A stretch of 64,000 bases of DNA, taken from assembly GCF_900215355.1 (NCBI RefSeq), contig NZ_OBEA01000002.1, positions 186,001 through 250,000 on the forward strand, written 5' to 3'. Under the pieces are notes generated by a model, which was given only the letters and a program-made list of their open reading frames with translations, ran no database searches and was not told where the DNA came from. Every line of letters starts with the position of its first letter. Position 1 is the stretch's first letter. The position numbers and the translations under genes are program-made. The DNA is from Pseudooceanicola antarcticus. GTDB lineage: Bacteria; Pseudomonadota; Alphaproteobacteria; Rhodobacterales; Rhodobacteraceae. Positions 35,465 to 44,351 of the stretch are shown here, in pieces.

Positions 35465-36682
35465 ATGAGTGAACAAACCGCAAACAGTCCCATGGCGCGG
35501 AAGCTGCCGGCTCTCGCAAGGGTCCGGATGCCCTCGCCGCAGGTGGTGAGTCCACGCGGGTCTCCGACACGGCGACGACAGTACTGGGTCGCCGTGACCT
35601 TCGTGGCCTGCGTCGTGCTGCCGGTGATACTGGCGGCCTGGTACCTCTGGACACGGGCGGCGGACCAATATGCCTCGACCCTGGCCTTCACCGTCCGGTC
35701 CGAGGAAAGCACGCCCACCCTGGACCTGCTTGGCGGGCTGTCCGAATTCTCGGGCGCCAGTTCCTCGGATACGGATATTCTCTATTCCTACCTGCAGAGC
35801 CAGAACATCGTCGCCGCGATCCAGCGGGACCTGGACCTGCGCGGCATCTGGTCGGCTCCGGGCACGGATCTCGCCCATGGTGATCCGGTTTTCGCCCTCT
35901 CGCCGGAGGCCACGATCGAAGAGCTGGTGGATCACTGGCAGCGCAAGGTGAAGATCTTTTACGACGCCGGTACGGGCCTGATCGAACTGCGTGTGCTGGC
36001 CTTCGATCCCGCCGATGCGACCCATCTGGCCGAAGAGATTTACGAGAAAAGCTCTCTGATGATCAATGCCTTGTCCGATGCGGCGCGGGAAGACGCCATC
36101 GGCTACGCGCGCGATGAGGTAGAGCTGACGCTGGACCGGCTGAAGGGCGCGCGCCAGGCGATGACGGAGTTCCGCAACCGCCACCAGATCGTCGATCCTG
36201 GGGCGGAGCTGGAGGTCCGCGTGGGGGTTCTGGCGGGGCTGCAAAGACAATTGGTCGACGCGCAGGTCGAGCTGGACATGTTGCGCACCCGGCCTGGTCG
36301 CAATGATGTGCAGGTCTTGAACGCCGAACAGCGGATCGAGATGATCGAGCGTCGCATCGGGGCAGAGCGCGCGCGCATGGGCGCGGTCGGAGACGAACCG
36401 GGTGGCCAGGCCCTGGCAGAGCTCATGGGCCAGTATGAAGTGCTTGCGGTAGAACGGGAATTCGCCGAGGCGACACATCGTGCCGCGCTGGCGCGTTTCG
36501 ATGCGGCGCAATCGGAGGCGCGACGACAGAGCCGCTACCTTGCCGCCCATGTGCGGCCGACCGTGGCGGAATCCGCGCGCTACCCGGAACGGCCGCTGTT
36601 GCTGCTCTATGTCGGGCTGTTCCTCGGGCTTGGTTGGGCCATCGCCGTGCTCAGCGCCTATGCGGTGCGGGATCGGGGGTGA
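35465..36682 (+). CDS. Polysaccharide export inner-membrane protein (KpsE-like)
   Basis: 405 residues. One membrane helix near the N-terminus (about 40-62), a large periplasmic part with heptad-rich helices (about 195-350), and a C-terminal helix (about 380-402). This is the PCP-3/KpsE layout: periplasmic adaptors that link the KpsMT exporter to the outer-membrane channel. It is divergent from kpsM, with only 48 bases between the start codons, and is followed after 12 bases by the ATPase gene. Confidence 0.88.
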   Translation: MSEQTANSPMARKLPALARVRMPSPQVVSPRGSPTRRRQYWVAVTFVACVVLPVILAAWYLWTRAADQYASTLAFTVRSEESTPTLDLLGGLSEFSGASSSDTDILYSYLQSQNIVAAIQRDLDLRGIWSAPGTDLAHGDPVFALSPEATIEELVDHWQRKVKIFYDAGTGLIELRVLAFDPADATHLAEEIYEKSSLMINALSDAAREDAIGYARDEVELTLDRLKGARQAMTEFRNRHQIVDPGAELEVRVGVLAGLQRQLVDAQVELDMLRTRPGRNDVQVLNAEQRIEMIERRIGAERARMGAVGDEPGGQALAELMGQYEVLAVEREFAEATHRAALARFDAAQSEARRQSRYLAAHVRPTVAESARYPERPLLLLYVGLFLGLGWAIAVLSAYAVRDRG

Positions 36683-36694
36683 GCAGGTGCGACC

Positions 36695-37357
36695 ATGATT
36701 CGACTGCAGGATCTGACCAAGGAGTTCCGTCGCAACGGGCAGCGGGTTCTGGTGGCGGACCGGGTCTGCGCGACATTTCCCGCCCGCCGCTCGGTGGCCT
36801 TGCTGGGGCGCAATGGGGCGGGCAAGTCGACATTGCTGAAGCTGATCGCCGGGACAGAGGATGTGACCTCGGGGGCGGTGATCTCGACCGGGACGATCTC
36901 ATGGCCGGTGGGGTTCACGGGGGCCTTCCACCCTCGGTTGACCGGCCTGCAGAATGTCCGTTTCGTGGCCCGCATCCATGGCGTCGACAGTGATGCCCTG
37001 CTGGATTTCGTGCAGGATTTCGCGGAGTTGGGCGCAAAGATCCGTCTGCCCTATGCCAGCTACTCCTCGGGCATGCGGGCGCGGCTGGCCTTCGGCCTGT
37101 CGATGGGCCTGGGCTTTGACACCTACCTGGTGGACGAGATCACCGCCGTGGGGGACGCGGCGTTTCGTCGTCGCAGCGCAGAGCTTTTCCGCGAACGGCT
37201 GACCCGCGCCGGGGCGGTGGTGGTCAGTCACTCCATGCCCCAGATGCGAGAGTTGTGCGACATGGGCGCCGTGTTGGAGCAAGGGAAGCTGAGCCTGTTC
37301 GACGATGTCGAAGAGGCGATTGCCCGCCATGAAGAGAACATGGCGCGGGCGGCCTGA
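36695..37357 (+). CDS. Capsule/polysaccharide ABC exporter ATPase (KpsT-like)
   Basis: 220 residues. Walker A GRNGAGKST at 38-46, signature YSSGMRARLAFGLSM, Walker B TYLVDEITAVGD and switch histidine in VVSHSM. The short length without a carbohydrate-binding C-terminal domain fits the KpsT type, which exports lipid-linked group 2 capsules. The SSGMRARL signature is specific to polysaccharide exporters. Partner of the KpsM-like permease encoded on the other strand. Confidence 0.92.
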   Translation: MIRLQDLTKEFRRNGQRVLVADRVCATFPARRSVALLGRNGAGKSTLLKLIAGTEDVTSGAVISTGTISWPVGFTGAFHPRLTGLQNVRFVARIHGVDSDALLDFVQDFAELGAKIRLPYASYSSGMRARLAFGLSMGLGFDTYLVDEITAVGDAAFRRRSAELFRERLTRAGAVVVSHSMPQMRELCDMGAVLEQGKLSLFDDVEEAIARHEENMARAA

Positions 37358-37716
37358 CGGATCGGGGCTGGTCAGAGCCCTGCTCTGAGAGGGCGAGCTG
37401 GAGGGAAGGAGGTGAAAAGCGAGGCGGGTCTGCGCGGCGGCGGCACCTTAAGAGCTGGAAGCAGCGCAGCCCCGCTTGCATGGGAGTCGGGCCGGCAGCC
37501 GGCCTGCACCGGGAACTGGATTCCACTGGGAACTGGCTCGGGCTTCTGCTCGTCGCCAAAACGGCCCGTTGATCTGCGGCAGTAAGGGGCTGCGCGCAAG
37601 ACCCTGAGAATGAAAGGATTAATCCGCGCGCTGCTGCCGCGTAGCGTTGTCGGCAGGTTCGCCCTCGGGCTGCCCCCTTCGGCGCCACCGGCCGGGAGGC
37701 CGGGGCGCGCAGCGGG
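37358..37716. other. Intergenic region without a recognisable gene
   Basis: 359 bases between the convergent kpsT and kdsA genes. It contains two copies of GGGAACTGG about 16 bases apart (37510-37535), a GGCCGGCAGCCGGCC palindrome near 37488-37502, and a GC-rich hairpin CCGGCC/GGCCGG at 37688-37703 just past the kdsA stop. A short in-frame start at 37611 (MKGLIRALLPRS) looks translated-like but has no family match and runs into the kdsA 3' end. Confidence 0.45.
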
Positions 37717-38565
37717 CTACATGAGGCCGAACTGGTCCTTGGTCAGCGCATCATAGGTGCGCAGCTGCGTGATCAGCGCTTCCATCTGCTCGATGGGGAT
37801 CATGTTCGGACCGTCGGAGGGGGCGTTGTCAGGGTCCTCGTGGGTCTCGATGAAGAGCATAGACACACCGACCGCGACGGCGGCGCGGGCCAGGACCGGA
37901 GCAAACTCGCGCTGGCCGCCCGAAGTGGTGCCCTGACCGCCCGGCTGCTGCACCGAGTGGGTGGCGTCGAAAACCACCGGGTAGCCGGTCTTGCCCATGG
38001 TGGGCAGGCCGCGGAAGTCGGTCACCAGGGTGTTGTAGCCGAAGGAGGTGCCGCGGTCGCAGAGCATGATCCGCTCGTTTCCGGTCGACGCGATCTTGTC
38101 CGCCACGTTGCCCATGTCCCAGGGCGCCAGGAACTGGCCCTTCTTGACGTTGATGGCGCAGCCGGTCTGGCCCGCGGCCAGCAAGAGGTCGGTTTGACGA
38201 CAGAGGAAGGCCGGGATCTGCAGCACGTCGACGGCCTCGCCAGCGGGGGCGCATTGGGCCGCGTCATGGACATCGGTCAGCACCGGCACGCCGAATTCCT
38301 CGCGGATCTTCGACAGGATGGTCAGGCCCTCATCCATGCCGAGCCCACGCTGGGTGGTGATCGACGAGCGGTTGGCCTTGTCGTAGCTGGCCTTGAAGAC
38401 GAACTTGGTGTCCGTCGGCGCGCAGGCCTCGGCGATCTTCTCGGCCATCATGCGGGCATGATCCAGGCTTTCCAGCTGGCAGGGCCCGGCGATCAGGGCC
38501 AGGGGCAGCTTGCCGCCAACCTCGAAGTCACCGATGGCGACGGTCTTCTTCTGGATCTGGGTCAT
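37717..38565 (-). CDS. kdsA: 3-deoxy-8-phosphooctulonate (Kdo8P) synthase
   Basis: 282 residues, class I aldolase-like barrel. LIAGPCQLES, FKASYDKANRSS, DVHD, QIPAFLCRQTDLL and the late HSVQQPGGQGTTSGGQR are standard KdsA segments. It condenses arabinose-5-phosphate with phosphoenolpyruvate to Kdo-8-phosphate. Last of kdsD-kdsB-kdsA on the minus strand. The phosphatase KdsC is not in the window. Confidence 0.96.
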   Translation of the reverse strand: MTQIQKKTVAIGDFEVGGKLPLALIAGPCQLESLDHARMMAEKIAEACAPTDTKFVFKASYDKANRSSITTQRGLGMDEGLTILSKIREEFGVPVLTDVHDAAQCAPAGEAVDVLQIPAFLCRQTDLLLAAGQTGCAINVKKGQFLAPWDMGNVADKIASTGNERIMLCDRGTSFGYNTLVTDFRGLPTMGKTGYPVVFDATHSVQQPGGQGTTSGGQREFAPVLARAAVAVGVSMLFIETHEDPDNAPSDGPNMIPIEQMEALITQLRTYDALTKDQFGLM

Positions 38566-38585
38566 CGGGTCATCCTTTGATGGGC

Positions 38586-39377
38586 TCAGGCCATTGCGCG
38601 GAGAGCGGATTCGATACGGGGCACGTCTTCGGGGTTGTTGAGCTCCCAGAAGACACGGCCGCGGGCCTCGACCTCGACGCAGGTGACATCGATGCCGTTC
38701 TCGAGGAAGCGAAGTTGTTCAAGGCCCTCAAGCACTTCCAGTTTGCCGGGCGTGGCGTCCATATAGGCGCGCAGGGCGTCGGGGCGATAGGCGTAGACGC
38801 CGACGTGGTGGAAGACCGGCACCGGGTCGGGCAGGGCGCCAGGTGCGACATAGGGCACGACTTCCTTCGAGAAGTAGAGCGCCCGGTTGTCGTGGCCGAA
38901 GACCGCCGTGGTCCCGCCGACGCGACCGTTCTTCCGGTCGTCGACGAAATTGGCACAGGTCTGGGGATCGCAGCGCAGCACCGGGGTGGCCATGGGGATC
39001 GAGGGGTCGGCCTCCATCGCGGCGATCAGCTCTTCGACGAACCAGGCAGGCGTCAGCGGCGCATCGCCCTGGAAGTTGACAACTAGGTCGGCTTCGACCC
39101 CGGCGCGGGCCAGGGCGTCGGCGCAGCGTTCGGTGCCATTGGCGCAATCTTCCGAGGTCATCACCACGTCGGCGCCGAAGGCGCGCGAGGCCTCGGCGAT
39201 GCGGTCATCGTCGGTGGCCACGTAGACCGCATCCACCCCGGAGATCGAGCTGGCGGCTTCCCAGGACATCTGGATCAGCGATTTCACCTTGCCATCCGGC
39301 AGGTTCAGCGTCACCAGCGGCTTGCCCGGGTAGCGGGTCGAGGCATAGCGGGCGGGGATGAAGATCACGGTTTTCAT
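38586..39377 (-). CDS. kdsB: CMP-Kdo synthetase (3-deoxy-manno-octulosonate cytidylyltransferase)
   Basis: 263 residues. The nucleotide-binding start FIPARYASTRYPGKPL and FQGDAPL are cytidylyltransferase hallmarks. It activates Kdo as CMP-Kdo for lipid A core or capsule addition. It lies between kpsF/kdsD (15 bases) and kdsA (20 bases), so the three are one transcription unit. Confidence 0.95.
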   Translation of the reverse strand: MKTVIFIPARYASTRYPGKPLVTLNLPDGKVKSLIQMSWEAASSISGVDAVYVATDDDRIAEASRAFGADVVMTSEDCANGTERCADALARAGVEADLVVNFQGDAPLTPAWFVEELIAAMEADPSIPMATPVLRCDPQTCANFVDDRKNGRVGGTTAVFGHDNRALYFSKEVVPYVAPGALPDPVPVFHHVGVYAYRPDALRAYMDATPGKLEVLEGLEQLRFLENGIDVTCVEVEARGRVFWELNNPEDVPRIESALRAMA

Positions 39378-39392
39378 AGTCAGGTCAGTCCC

Positions 39393-40376
39393 TTACATGA
39401 CGCCTGCGCGCAACAGGTCATGGATGTGCAGCACACCTTGGGGCACGCCATCGGCATCGACCACCAGGAGCACGTTCAGCTTGCGGGAATTGAGAAGCGC
39501 CAGGGCCTCGGGGGCCAGCATCTCGGGCGGGGCGGTCAGCGGGTTGCGGGTGGCGACATCCATGGCGGCGCGGGACATCAGCCCCTCCATGTTGCGGCGC
39601 AGGTCGCCGTCGGTGATCACACCGGCCAGCTTGCCGCCCTCGGTCAGCCCGGCGATGCCGAACCCATGCGAGGTCATCGTCAGCAGCACATCGCTCATGG
39701 AACTGTCGGCGGGCAGGCAGGGCAGCTCTTCGCCGCCATGCATCAGGTCGGCGATCCGGGTCATCTGCGCCCCCAGCTTGCCACCGGGGTGATAGATGCG
39801 GAAGTCCTCGGGCAGGAAGCGACGTTCCTCCATCAGCGCCACGGCCAGCGCATCGCCGATCGCCAGGGTCAACGTGGTCGAGGTCGTGGGGGCCATGCCG
39901 ATCGAGCAGGCCTCGGGCAGGTCGGGCAGGGTCAGTCGGAAATCCGCCGCCTGCATCAGGGTCGAGCCCGCGCGCGAGGATATCCCGATCACCGGGATCG
40001 AGAAGCGCTGCGAGTGATAGAGGATGTCGCGCAGCTCGCTGGTTTCACCGGAGTTGGATATCAGCAGGCAGATGTCCTCGGGCGTGATCATGCCCAGGTC
40101 GCCATGGCTGGCCTCGCCGGGATGGACGAAATGCGAAGGGGTGCCGGTAGAGGCCAGGGTGGCGGCGATCTTGCGTCCGATATGGCCGGATTTACCCATG
40201 CCCGAAACGATCACCCGGCCCTTGGAGCCAAGGATCTTGCGGATCGCGGGGGCGAAATCCTCGGGCAGGTGCTCTGCCAGATGGGCCAGGGCATCGGCCT
40301 CGGTGCGCAGCACGCGGCGGGCCGTTTCCAGCATTGGATCGTTGGGGAGTTCGTTGTGCGGGGCCAAACTGGACAT
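39393..40376 (-). CDS. kdsD: Arabinose-5-phosphate isomerase (KdsD/KpsF)
   Basis: 327 residues: a SIS domain (about 30-190; VSGMGKSGHIGRKIAATLASTGTPS) and two C-terminal CBS domains (about 205-327). It isomerises ribulose-5-phosphate to arabinose-5-phosphate, the first dedicated step to Kdo. Capsule loci call this KpsF and lipopolysaccharide loci KdsD; both names fit. ATG at 40376 has GAGGA seven bases upstream. Confidence 0.94.
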   Translation of the reverse strand: MSSLAPHNELPNDPMLETARRVLRTEADALAHLAEHLPEDFAPAIRKILGSKGRVIVSGMGKSGHIGRKIAATLASTGTPSHFVHPGEASHGDLGMITPEDICLLISNSGETSELRDILYHSQRFSIPVIGISSRAGSTLMQAADFRLTLPDLPEACSIGMAPTTSTTLTLAIGDALAVALMEERRFLPEDFRIYHPGGKLGAQMTRIADLMHGGEELPCLPADSSMSDVLLTMTSHGFGIAGLTEGGKLAGVITDGDLRRNMEGLMSRAAMDVATRNPLTAPPEMLAPEALALLNSRKLNVLLVVDADGVPQGVLHIHDLLRAGVM

Positions 40377-40481
40377 GTCCGAATCCTCTGGCCGGCGGGG
40401 TCGCGGCACTGGTCTTGTCAGGGCCGCACGGTTAGCACGACTTTCCCGACTTGACCAGTTGAGCGGCAGGACAGGGCGAAT

Positions 40482-40503
40482 GGCGGCGACCCCTGTCGCC
40501 GCC
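40482..40503 (-). terminator. Stem-loop between cysQ and kdsD
   Basis: A perfect eight-base stem GGCGGCGA/TCGCCGCC with a six-base loop lies ten bases past the cysQ stop codon. No T-run follows on the minus strand, so it may be an RNA-end stabiliser or partial terminator rather than a full terminator. Confidence 0.4.
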
Positions 40504-40512
40504 GGCAGCGCG

Positions 40513-41307
40513 TCAGCCCTGTTTCAGTGCAACGGCGGGCGCATAAGCGATGAAGAAGGGGTTGGCATAGCCCTCCTTGCCGTAGGTCAGCGGGGTCAGA
40601 TCGTCGAAACGCACCACCTTGCCGCCAGCGCCGCCGAGCACCGCGTGGCCTGCGGCGGTGTCCCACTCCATGGTGCGGCCAAGGCGCGGGTAAAGATCCG
40701 CTTCACCCGTGGCCACCAGGCAGAACTTCAGCGAAGAGCCGGCGCTCTTCATGTCCTTCACGGCATATTTGCCGATGTAGTCGTCGGTGGCCTGGTCGCG
40801 GTGGCTTTTCGAGGCCACGACCATCAGCGCGTCGTTGTCGCTTTCGGCCACGCTGAGCGGCTTCAGCTCACCCGGCTCGGTGCCGAAGGGGCCCAGCTCT
40901 TCGACGGTGGAGCCATCGGCCAGGGTGTAGAACATGCGGTCGCGGGCGGGCGCATAGACCACGCCGCGGGTCGGCACACCGTTCTCGACCAGGGCGATGT
41001 TGACGGTGAAGTCGCCGCGCCGGTTGATGAATTCCTTGGTGCCGTCGAGCGGGTCGACGATCAGGAAGGTGGGTGCGGTCTGACCATGCGAATCCGCTTG
41101 CTCTTCGGTGACCAGCAGCACCTCGGGGAAGGCTGCGACCAGCCCGGCCGAGATCAGCGCATCGGCGGCCTCGTCAGCGGCGGTCACCGGGCTCTCATCC
41201 GACTTGGTCTTCACCTCGAAGTCGTCGGAATTGTAGATCTCCATGATCTTGTCACCGGCCTCCAGCGCCAGCTGGCGCATCACGGTCACGAGCTTTTCGT
41301 AGTCCAA
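40513..41307 (-). CDS. cysQ: 3'(2'),5'-bisphosphate nucleotidase
   Basis: 264 residues of the inositol monophosphatase superfamily. Metal motif VDPLDGTKEFINRRGDFTVNIAL and the late WDTAAGHAVL are the CysQ signatures. It hydrolyses PAP (and PAPS) to AMP (or APS), removing the inhibitory by-product of sulfotransfer or PAPS reduction. It follows cysNC on the same strand, separated by a terminator-like hairpin at 41342-41363. Confidence 0.94.
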   Translation of the reverse strand: MDYEKLVTVMRQLALEAGDKIMEIYNSDDFEVKTKSDESPVTAADEAADALISAGLVAAFPEVLLVTEEQADSHGQTAPTFLIVDPLDGTKEFINRRGDFTVNIALVENGVPTRGVVYAPARDRMFYTLADGSTVEELGPFGTEPGELKPLSVAESDNDALMVVASKSHRDQATDDYIGKYAVKDMKSAGSSLKFCLVATGEADLYPRLGRTMEWDTAAGHAVLGGAGGKVVRFDDLTPLTYGKEGYANPFFIAYAPAVALKQG

Positions 41308-41335
41308 GGGGCTCTCTCCAGGAAATATCGGTCTT

Positions 41336-41363
41336 GCGAAAGCGCCGCCCCGAAGGGCGGCGC
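41336..41363 (-). terminator. Terminator-like hairpin between cysNC and cysQ
   Basis: GCGCCGCCC (41342-41350) pairs perfectly with GGGCGGCGC (41355-41363) around a four-base loop that reads UUCG on the minus strand, followed by a short T-rich end. It lies eight bases past the cysNC stop. It may attenuate read-through into cysQ. Confidence 0.65.
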
Positions 41364-41370
41364 GAAGGTA

Positions 41371-43287
41371 TCAGGGGATGAGGCGCGCGATGATCGCATC
41401 GGCGGCTTCTTCCGGTGTCATCTCGGTCGTGTCGACGCGGATCTCGGGGGCGTCGGGGGCCTCGTAGGGGCTGTCGATGCCGGTGAAGTTCTTCAGCTGG
41501 CCCGAACGAGCCTTGGCATAGAGACCCTTAACATCCCGTGCTTCCGCCACTTCCAGCGGCGTGTCGACGAAGACTTCGACGAATTCGCCCGGCTGCATCA
41601 TCTGGCGCACCATCTCGCGTTCGGAACGGAACGGAGAGATGAAGGCGGTGATCACGATCAGCCCGGCATCGGTCATCAGCTTGGCGACCTCGCCGACGCG
41701 GCGGATGTTCTCGATCCGGTCGGCCTCGGTGAAGCCCAGGTCCTTGTTCAGCCCGTGGCGTACGTTGTCGCCGTCCAGCAGGAAGGTGTGGCGGTTCATC
41801 CGCGCCAGCTTCCTCTCGACGATATTGCCGATCGTGGACTTGCCCGAGCCCGAGAGGCCGGTCAGCCAGACCACCGCGGGCTTCTGGTTCTTCATCGCCG
41901 CATGGGCGTCGCGGTCGATATCCGTGGCCTGCCAGTGGATGTTCTGGGCGCGACGCAGGGCGAAGTTGATCATGCCCGCCGCAACGGTCTGGTTGCTGAT
42001 CTTGTCGACCAGGATGAAGCCGCCGAGGTCGTGGTTCTCGACATAGGGCGCGAAGGGGATCTCGCGGTCGGTGGTGATATTGGCCACGCCGATGGCGTTC
42101 AGGTCCAGGGTCTTGGTCGCCAGCTGCTCCTGGGTGTTGACGTTCACCTCGTACTTGGGCTGCTGCACGGTGGCCGAGACCATCTGCGTGCCGATCTTCA
42201 GCCAGTAGGCGCGACCGGGCACCATCTCCTGCTCGTCCATCCAGATGATCGTGCTTTCAAACTGGTCGGCCACTTCCAGCGGGCTTTGCGCCGCCACGAT
42301 GACCTGCCCGCGCGAGCAGTCGATCTCGTCTTCCAGGGTGAGGGTCACGGCTTCGCCGGCCACGGCCATGGCGCGGTCGCCCTCATAGGTGACGATCTTC
42401 GCCACCTTCGAGGTCTTGCCGGAGGGCAGCACGCGCACCGGGTCGCCCGGTTGGATCACGCCCGAGGCGATCAGGCCCGAGAAGCCGCGGAAGTCGAGGT
42501 TGGGGCGGTTCACCCATTGCACCGGCATGCGGAAGGGGGCGGACTTGGGCTCCTTGGTGCTTTCGATCTCGACGGTTTCGAGATGCGGCAGCAGGGCGGT
42601 GCCCTTGTACCAGGGGGTGTTTTCCGACGGCGCGGTGATGTTGTCGCCCATGTAGCCCGAGATCGGGATCGGCACGAAGGCCTCGATGCCGATGGAGGCC
42701 GCGAATTCGGTGTAATCGGCGACGATCTGGTCGAAGACCTCTTGGGAGTAATCCACCAGGTCCATCTTGTTGACCGCCAGCACGACGTTCTTGATGCCCA
42801 GCAGGTTGACCAGGTAGCTGTGCCGCTTGGTCTGGGTCAGCACGCCCTTGCGTGCGTCGATCAGGATCACCGCCAGATCGGCGGTCGAGGCGCCGGTGAC
42901 CATGTTGCGGGTGTATTGCTCGTGGCCCGGCGTGTCGGCGACGATGAACTTGCGCTTCTCGGTGGCGAAGAAGCGATAGGCCACGTCGATGGTGATGCCC
43001 TGCTCGCGCTCGGCGGCCAGGCCGTCGACCAGCAGCGCAAAGTCGATGCCTTCGCCCTGGGTGCCGGATTTCTTGCTGTCGGCCTCCAGCGTCGCCAGCT
43101 GATCCTCGAAGATCATCTTGGAATCATACAGCAGCCGGCCGATCAGCGTCGACTTGCCGTCATCGACCGAGCCGCAGGTGATGAAGCGCAGCATGGTCTT
43201 GTGCTGGTGCGTCTCGAGGTAGGCGTCGATGTCCTCGGCGATCAGCGCGTCGGTCTTGTAGATCGGGTCTTTGTCTTGGGTCGTCAT
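41371..43287 (-). CDS. cysNC: Bifunctional sulfate adenylyltransferase large subunit / APS kinase
   Basis: 638 residues, a CysN-CysC fusion like rhizobial NodQ. CysN part: GTPase P-loop [17 protein letters not shown] near the N-terminus, [20 protein letters not shown], and two beta-barrel domains to about 450. CysC part: P-loop [12 protein letters not shown] at about 475 to the end. With CysD it makes APS using ATP and GTP, and the kinase part phosphorylates it to PAPS. PAPS supplies assimilatory reduction or sulfotransferases. 42 bases downstream of cysD. Confidence 0.96.
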   Translation of the reverse strand: MTTQDKDPIYKTDALIAEDIDAYLETHQHKTMLRFITCGSVDDGKSTLIGRLLYDSKMIFEDQLATLEADSKKSGTQGEGIDFALLVDGLAAEREQGITIDVAYRFFATEKRKFIVADTPGHEQYTRNMVTGASTADLAVILIDARKGVLTQTKRHSYLVNLLGIKNVVLAVNKMDLVDYSQEVFDQIVADYTEFAASIGIEAFVPIPISGYMGDNITAPSENTPWYKGTALLPHLETVEIESTKEPKSAPFRMPVQWVNRPNLDFRGFSGLIASGVIQPGDPVRVLPSGKTSKVAKIVTYEGDRAMAVAGEAVTLTLEDEIDCSRGQVIVAAQSPLEVADQFESTIIWMDEQEMVPGRAYWLKIGTQMVSATVQQPKYEVNVNTQEQLATKTLDLNAIGVANITTDREIPFAPYVENHDLGGFILVDKISNQTVAAGMINFALRRAQNIHWQATDIDRDAHAAMKNQKPAVVWLTGLSGSGKSTIGNIVERKLARMNRHTFLLDGDNVRHGLNKDLGFTEADRIENIRRVGEVAKLMTDAGLIVITAFISPFRSEREMVRQMMQPGEFVEVFVDTPLEVAEARDVKGLYAKARSGQLKNFTGIDSPYEAPDAPEIRVDTTEMTPEEAADAIIARLIP

Positions 43288-43329
43288 GGGGTCACCTGAA
43301 ATCTGAAGAAGCCTGAAAAAGCGAAGCGG

Positions 43330-44235
43330 TCAGAAGTAGCCTTCCTGCTTCTTCTTCTCCATCGAGGCCGCCTGGTCGTGGTCGATGGCGCGGCCCTGGC
43401 GTTCCGACGTGGTGGTCAGCAGGGTTTCCTGGATGACCTCGGGCAGGGTCTTGGCGGTGCTCTCCACGGCGCCGGTCAGCGGGTAGCATCCCAGCGTGCG
43501 GAAACGGATGGAGCGCATGACGGGGGTCTCGCCCTCTTTCAGGGGGAAGCGATCATCGTCGACCATCAGCAGCATGCCGTCGCGCTCGACCGTGGGGCGC
43601 TCTTCGGCCATGTAGAGCGGCACGATCTCGATGCCCTCCAGGTGGATGTACTGCCAGATATCCAGCTCGGTCCAGTTCGAGATCGGGAAGACGCGCATGC
43701 TCTCGCCCTTGGCCTTGCGGGCGTTGTAGAGCCGCCAGAGCTCGGGGCGCTGGTTCTTCGGGTCCCAGCGGTGGCTGGCGGTGCGGAACGAGAAGACACG
43801 CTCCTTGGCGCGCGATTTCTCTTCGTCGCGGCGGGCGCCGCCGAAGGCCGCATCGAAGCCGTGCTTGTCCAATGCCTGCTTCAGACCTTCGGTCTTCCAC
43901 ATGTCGGTGTGCAGGCTGCCATGGTCGAAGGGGTTGATGCCCTTCTCCCTGGCTTCGGGGTTCTGGTAGACGATCAGCTCCATCCCCGCATCGCGGGCGG
44001 CCTTGTCGCGCAGCTTGTACATGTCCTGGAACTTCCAGGTGGTATCCACATGCATCAGCGGGAAGGGCGGCGGCGAGGGGTAGAAGGCCTTCTTGGCCAG
44101 GTGAAGCATCACCGCGCTGTCCTTGCCGACAGAGTAGAGCATCACCGGGTTCTCTGCCTCGGCGGCCACTTCGCGCAGGATGTGGATGCTCTCGGCTTCG
44201 AGCCGTTGAAGGTGGGTCAGGGTCTTCGAGGTCAT
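43330..44235 (-). CDS. cysD: Sulfate adenylyltransferase small subunit
   Basis: 301 residues of the PP-loop/PAPS-reductase-like ATPase fold: [18 protein letters not shown] is the modified P-loop, [32 protein letters not shown] and the C-terminal [19 protein letters not shown] are CysD/NodP hallmarks. It adenylylates sulfate as the catalytic partner of CysN. ATG at 44235 has AGGA seven bases upstream. First gene of the minus-strand sulfate-activation and Kdo series. Confidence 0.96.
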   Translation of the reverse strand: MTSKTLTHLQRLEAESIHILREVAAEAENPVMLYSVGKDSAVMLHLAKKAFYPSPPPFPLMHVDTTWKFQDMYKLRDKAARDAGMELIVYQNPEAREKGINPFDHGSLHTDMWKTEGLKQALDKHGFDAAFGGARRDEEKSRAKERVFSFRTASHRWDPKNQRPELWRLYNARKAKGESMRVFPISNWTELDIWQYIHLEGIEIVPLYMAEERPTVERDGMLLMVDDDRFPLKEGETPVMRSIRFRTLGCYPLTGAVESTAKTLPEVIQETLLTTTSERQGRAIDHDQAASMEKKKQEGYF

Positions 44236-44287
44236 GGCCGGTCCTGTAAGTTCGTGCTTGGCGCCCAACCTAGGTTTTCGGGGTGAA

Positions 44288-44316
44288 TTGCGAACCTCCC
44301 ATATGGGGGGTATAGT
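44288..44316 (+). promoter_or_regulatory. Candidate promoter and operator of the LuxR-type gene
   Basis: TTGCGA (44288-44293) and TATAGT (44311-44316) are 17 bases apart, a good sigma-70 type promoter for the gene starting at 44352. The spacer contains the perfect palindrome CCCATATGGG (44298-44307), a candidate operator. The divergent cysD start is only 116 bases from the regulator start, so the site could affect both. Confidence 0.5.
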
Positions 44317-44351
44317 CATTTCGCCGCCCGTTTTGCCGCGAAAGCCCCGCC

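Noticed and set aside
40024-43299. Open frame of about 1,090 codons on the plus strand opposite cysNC, cysQ and kdsD
   Set aside because: It spans three well-identified minus-strand genes in one frame and its translation has no domain; it is a shadow of high third-position GC.
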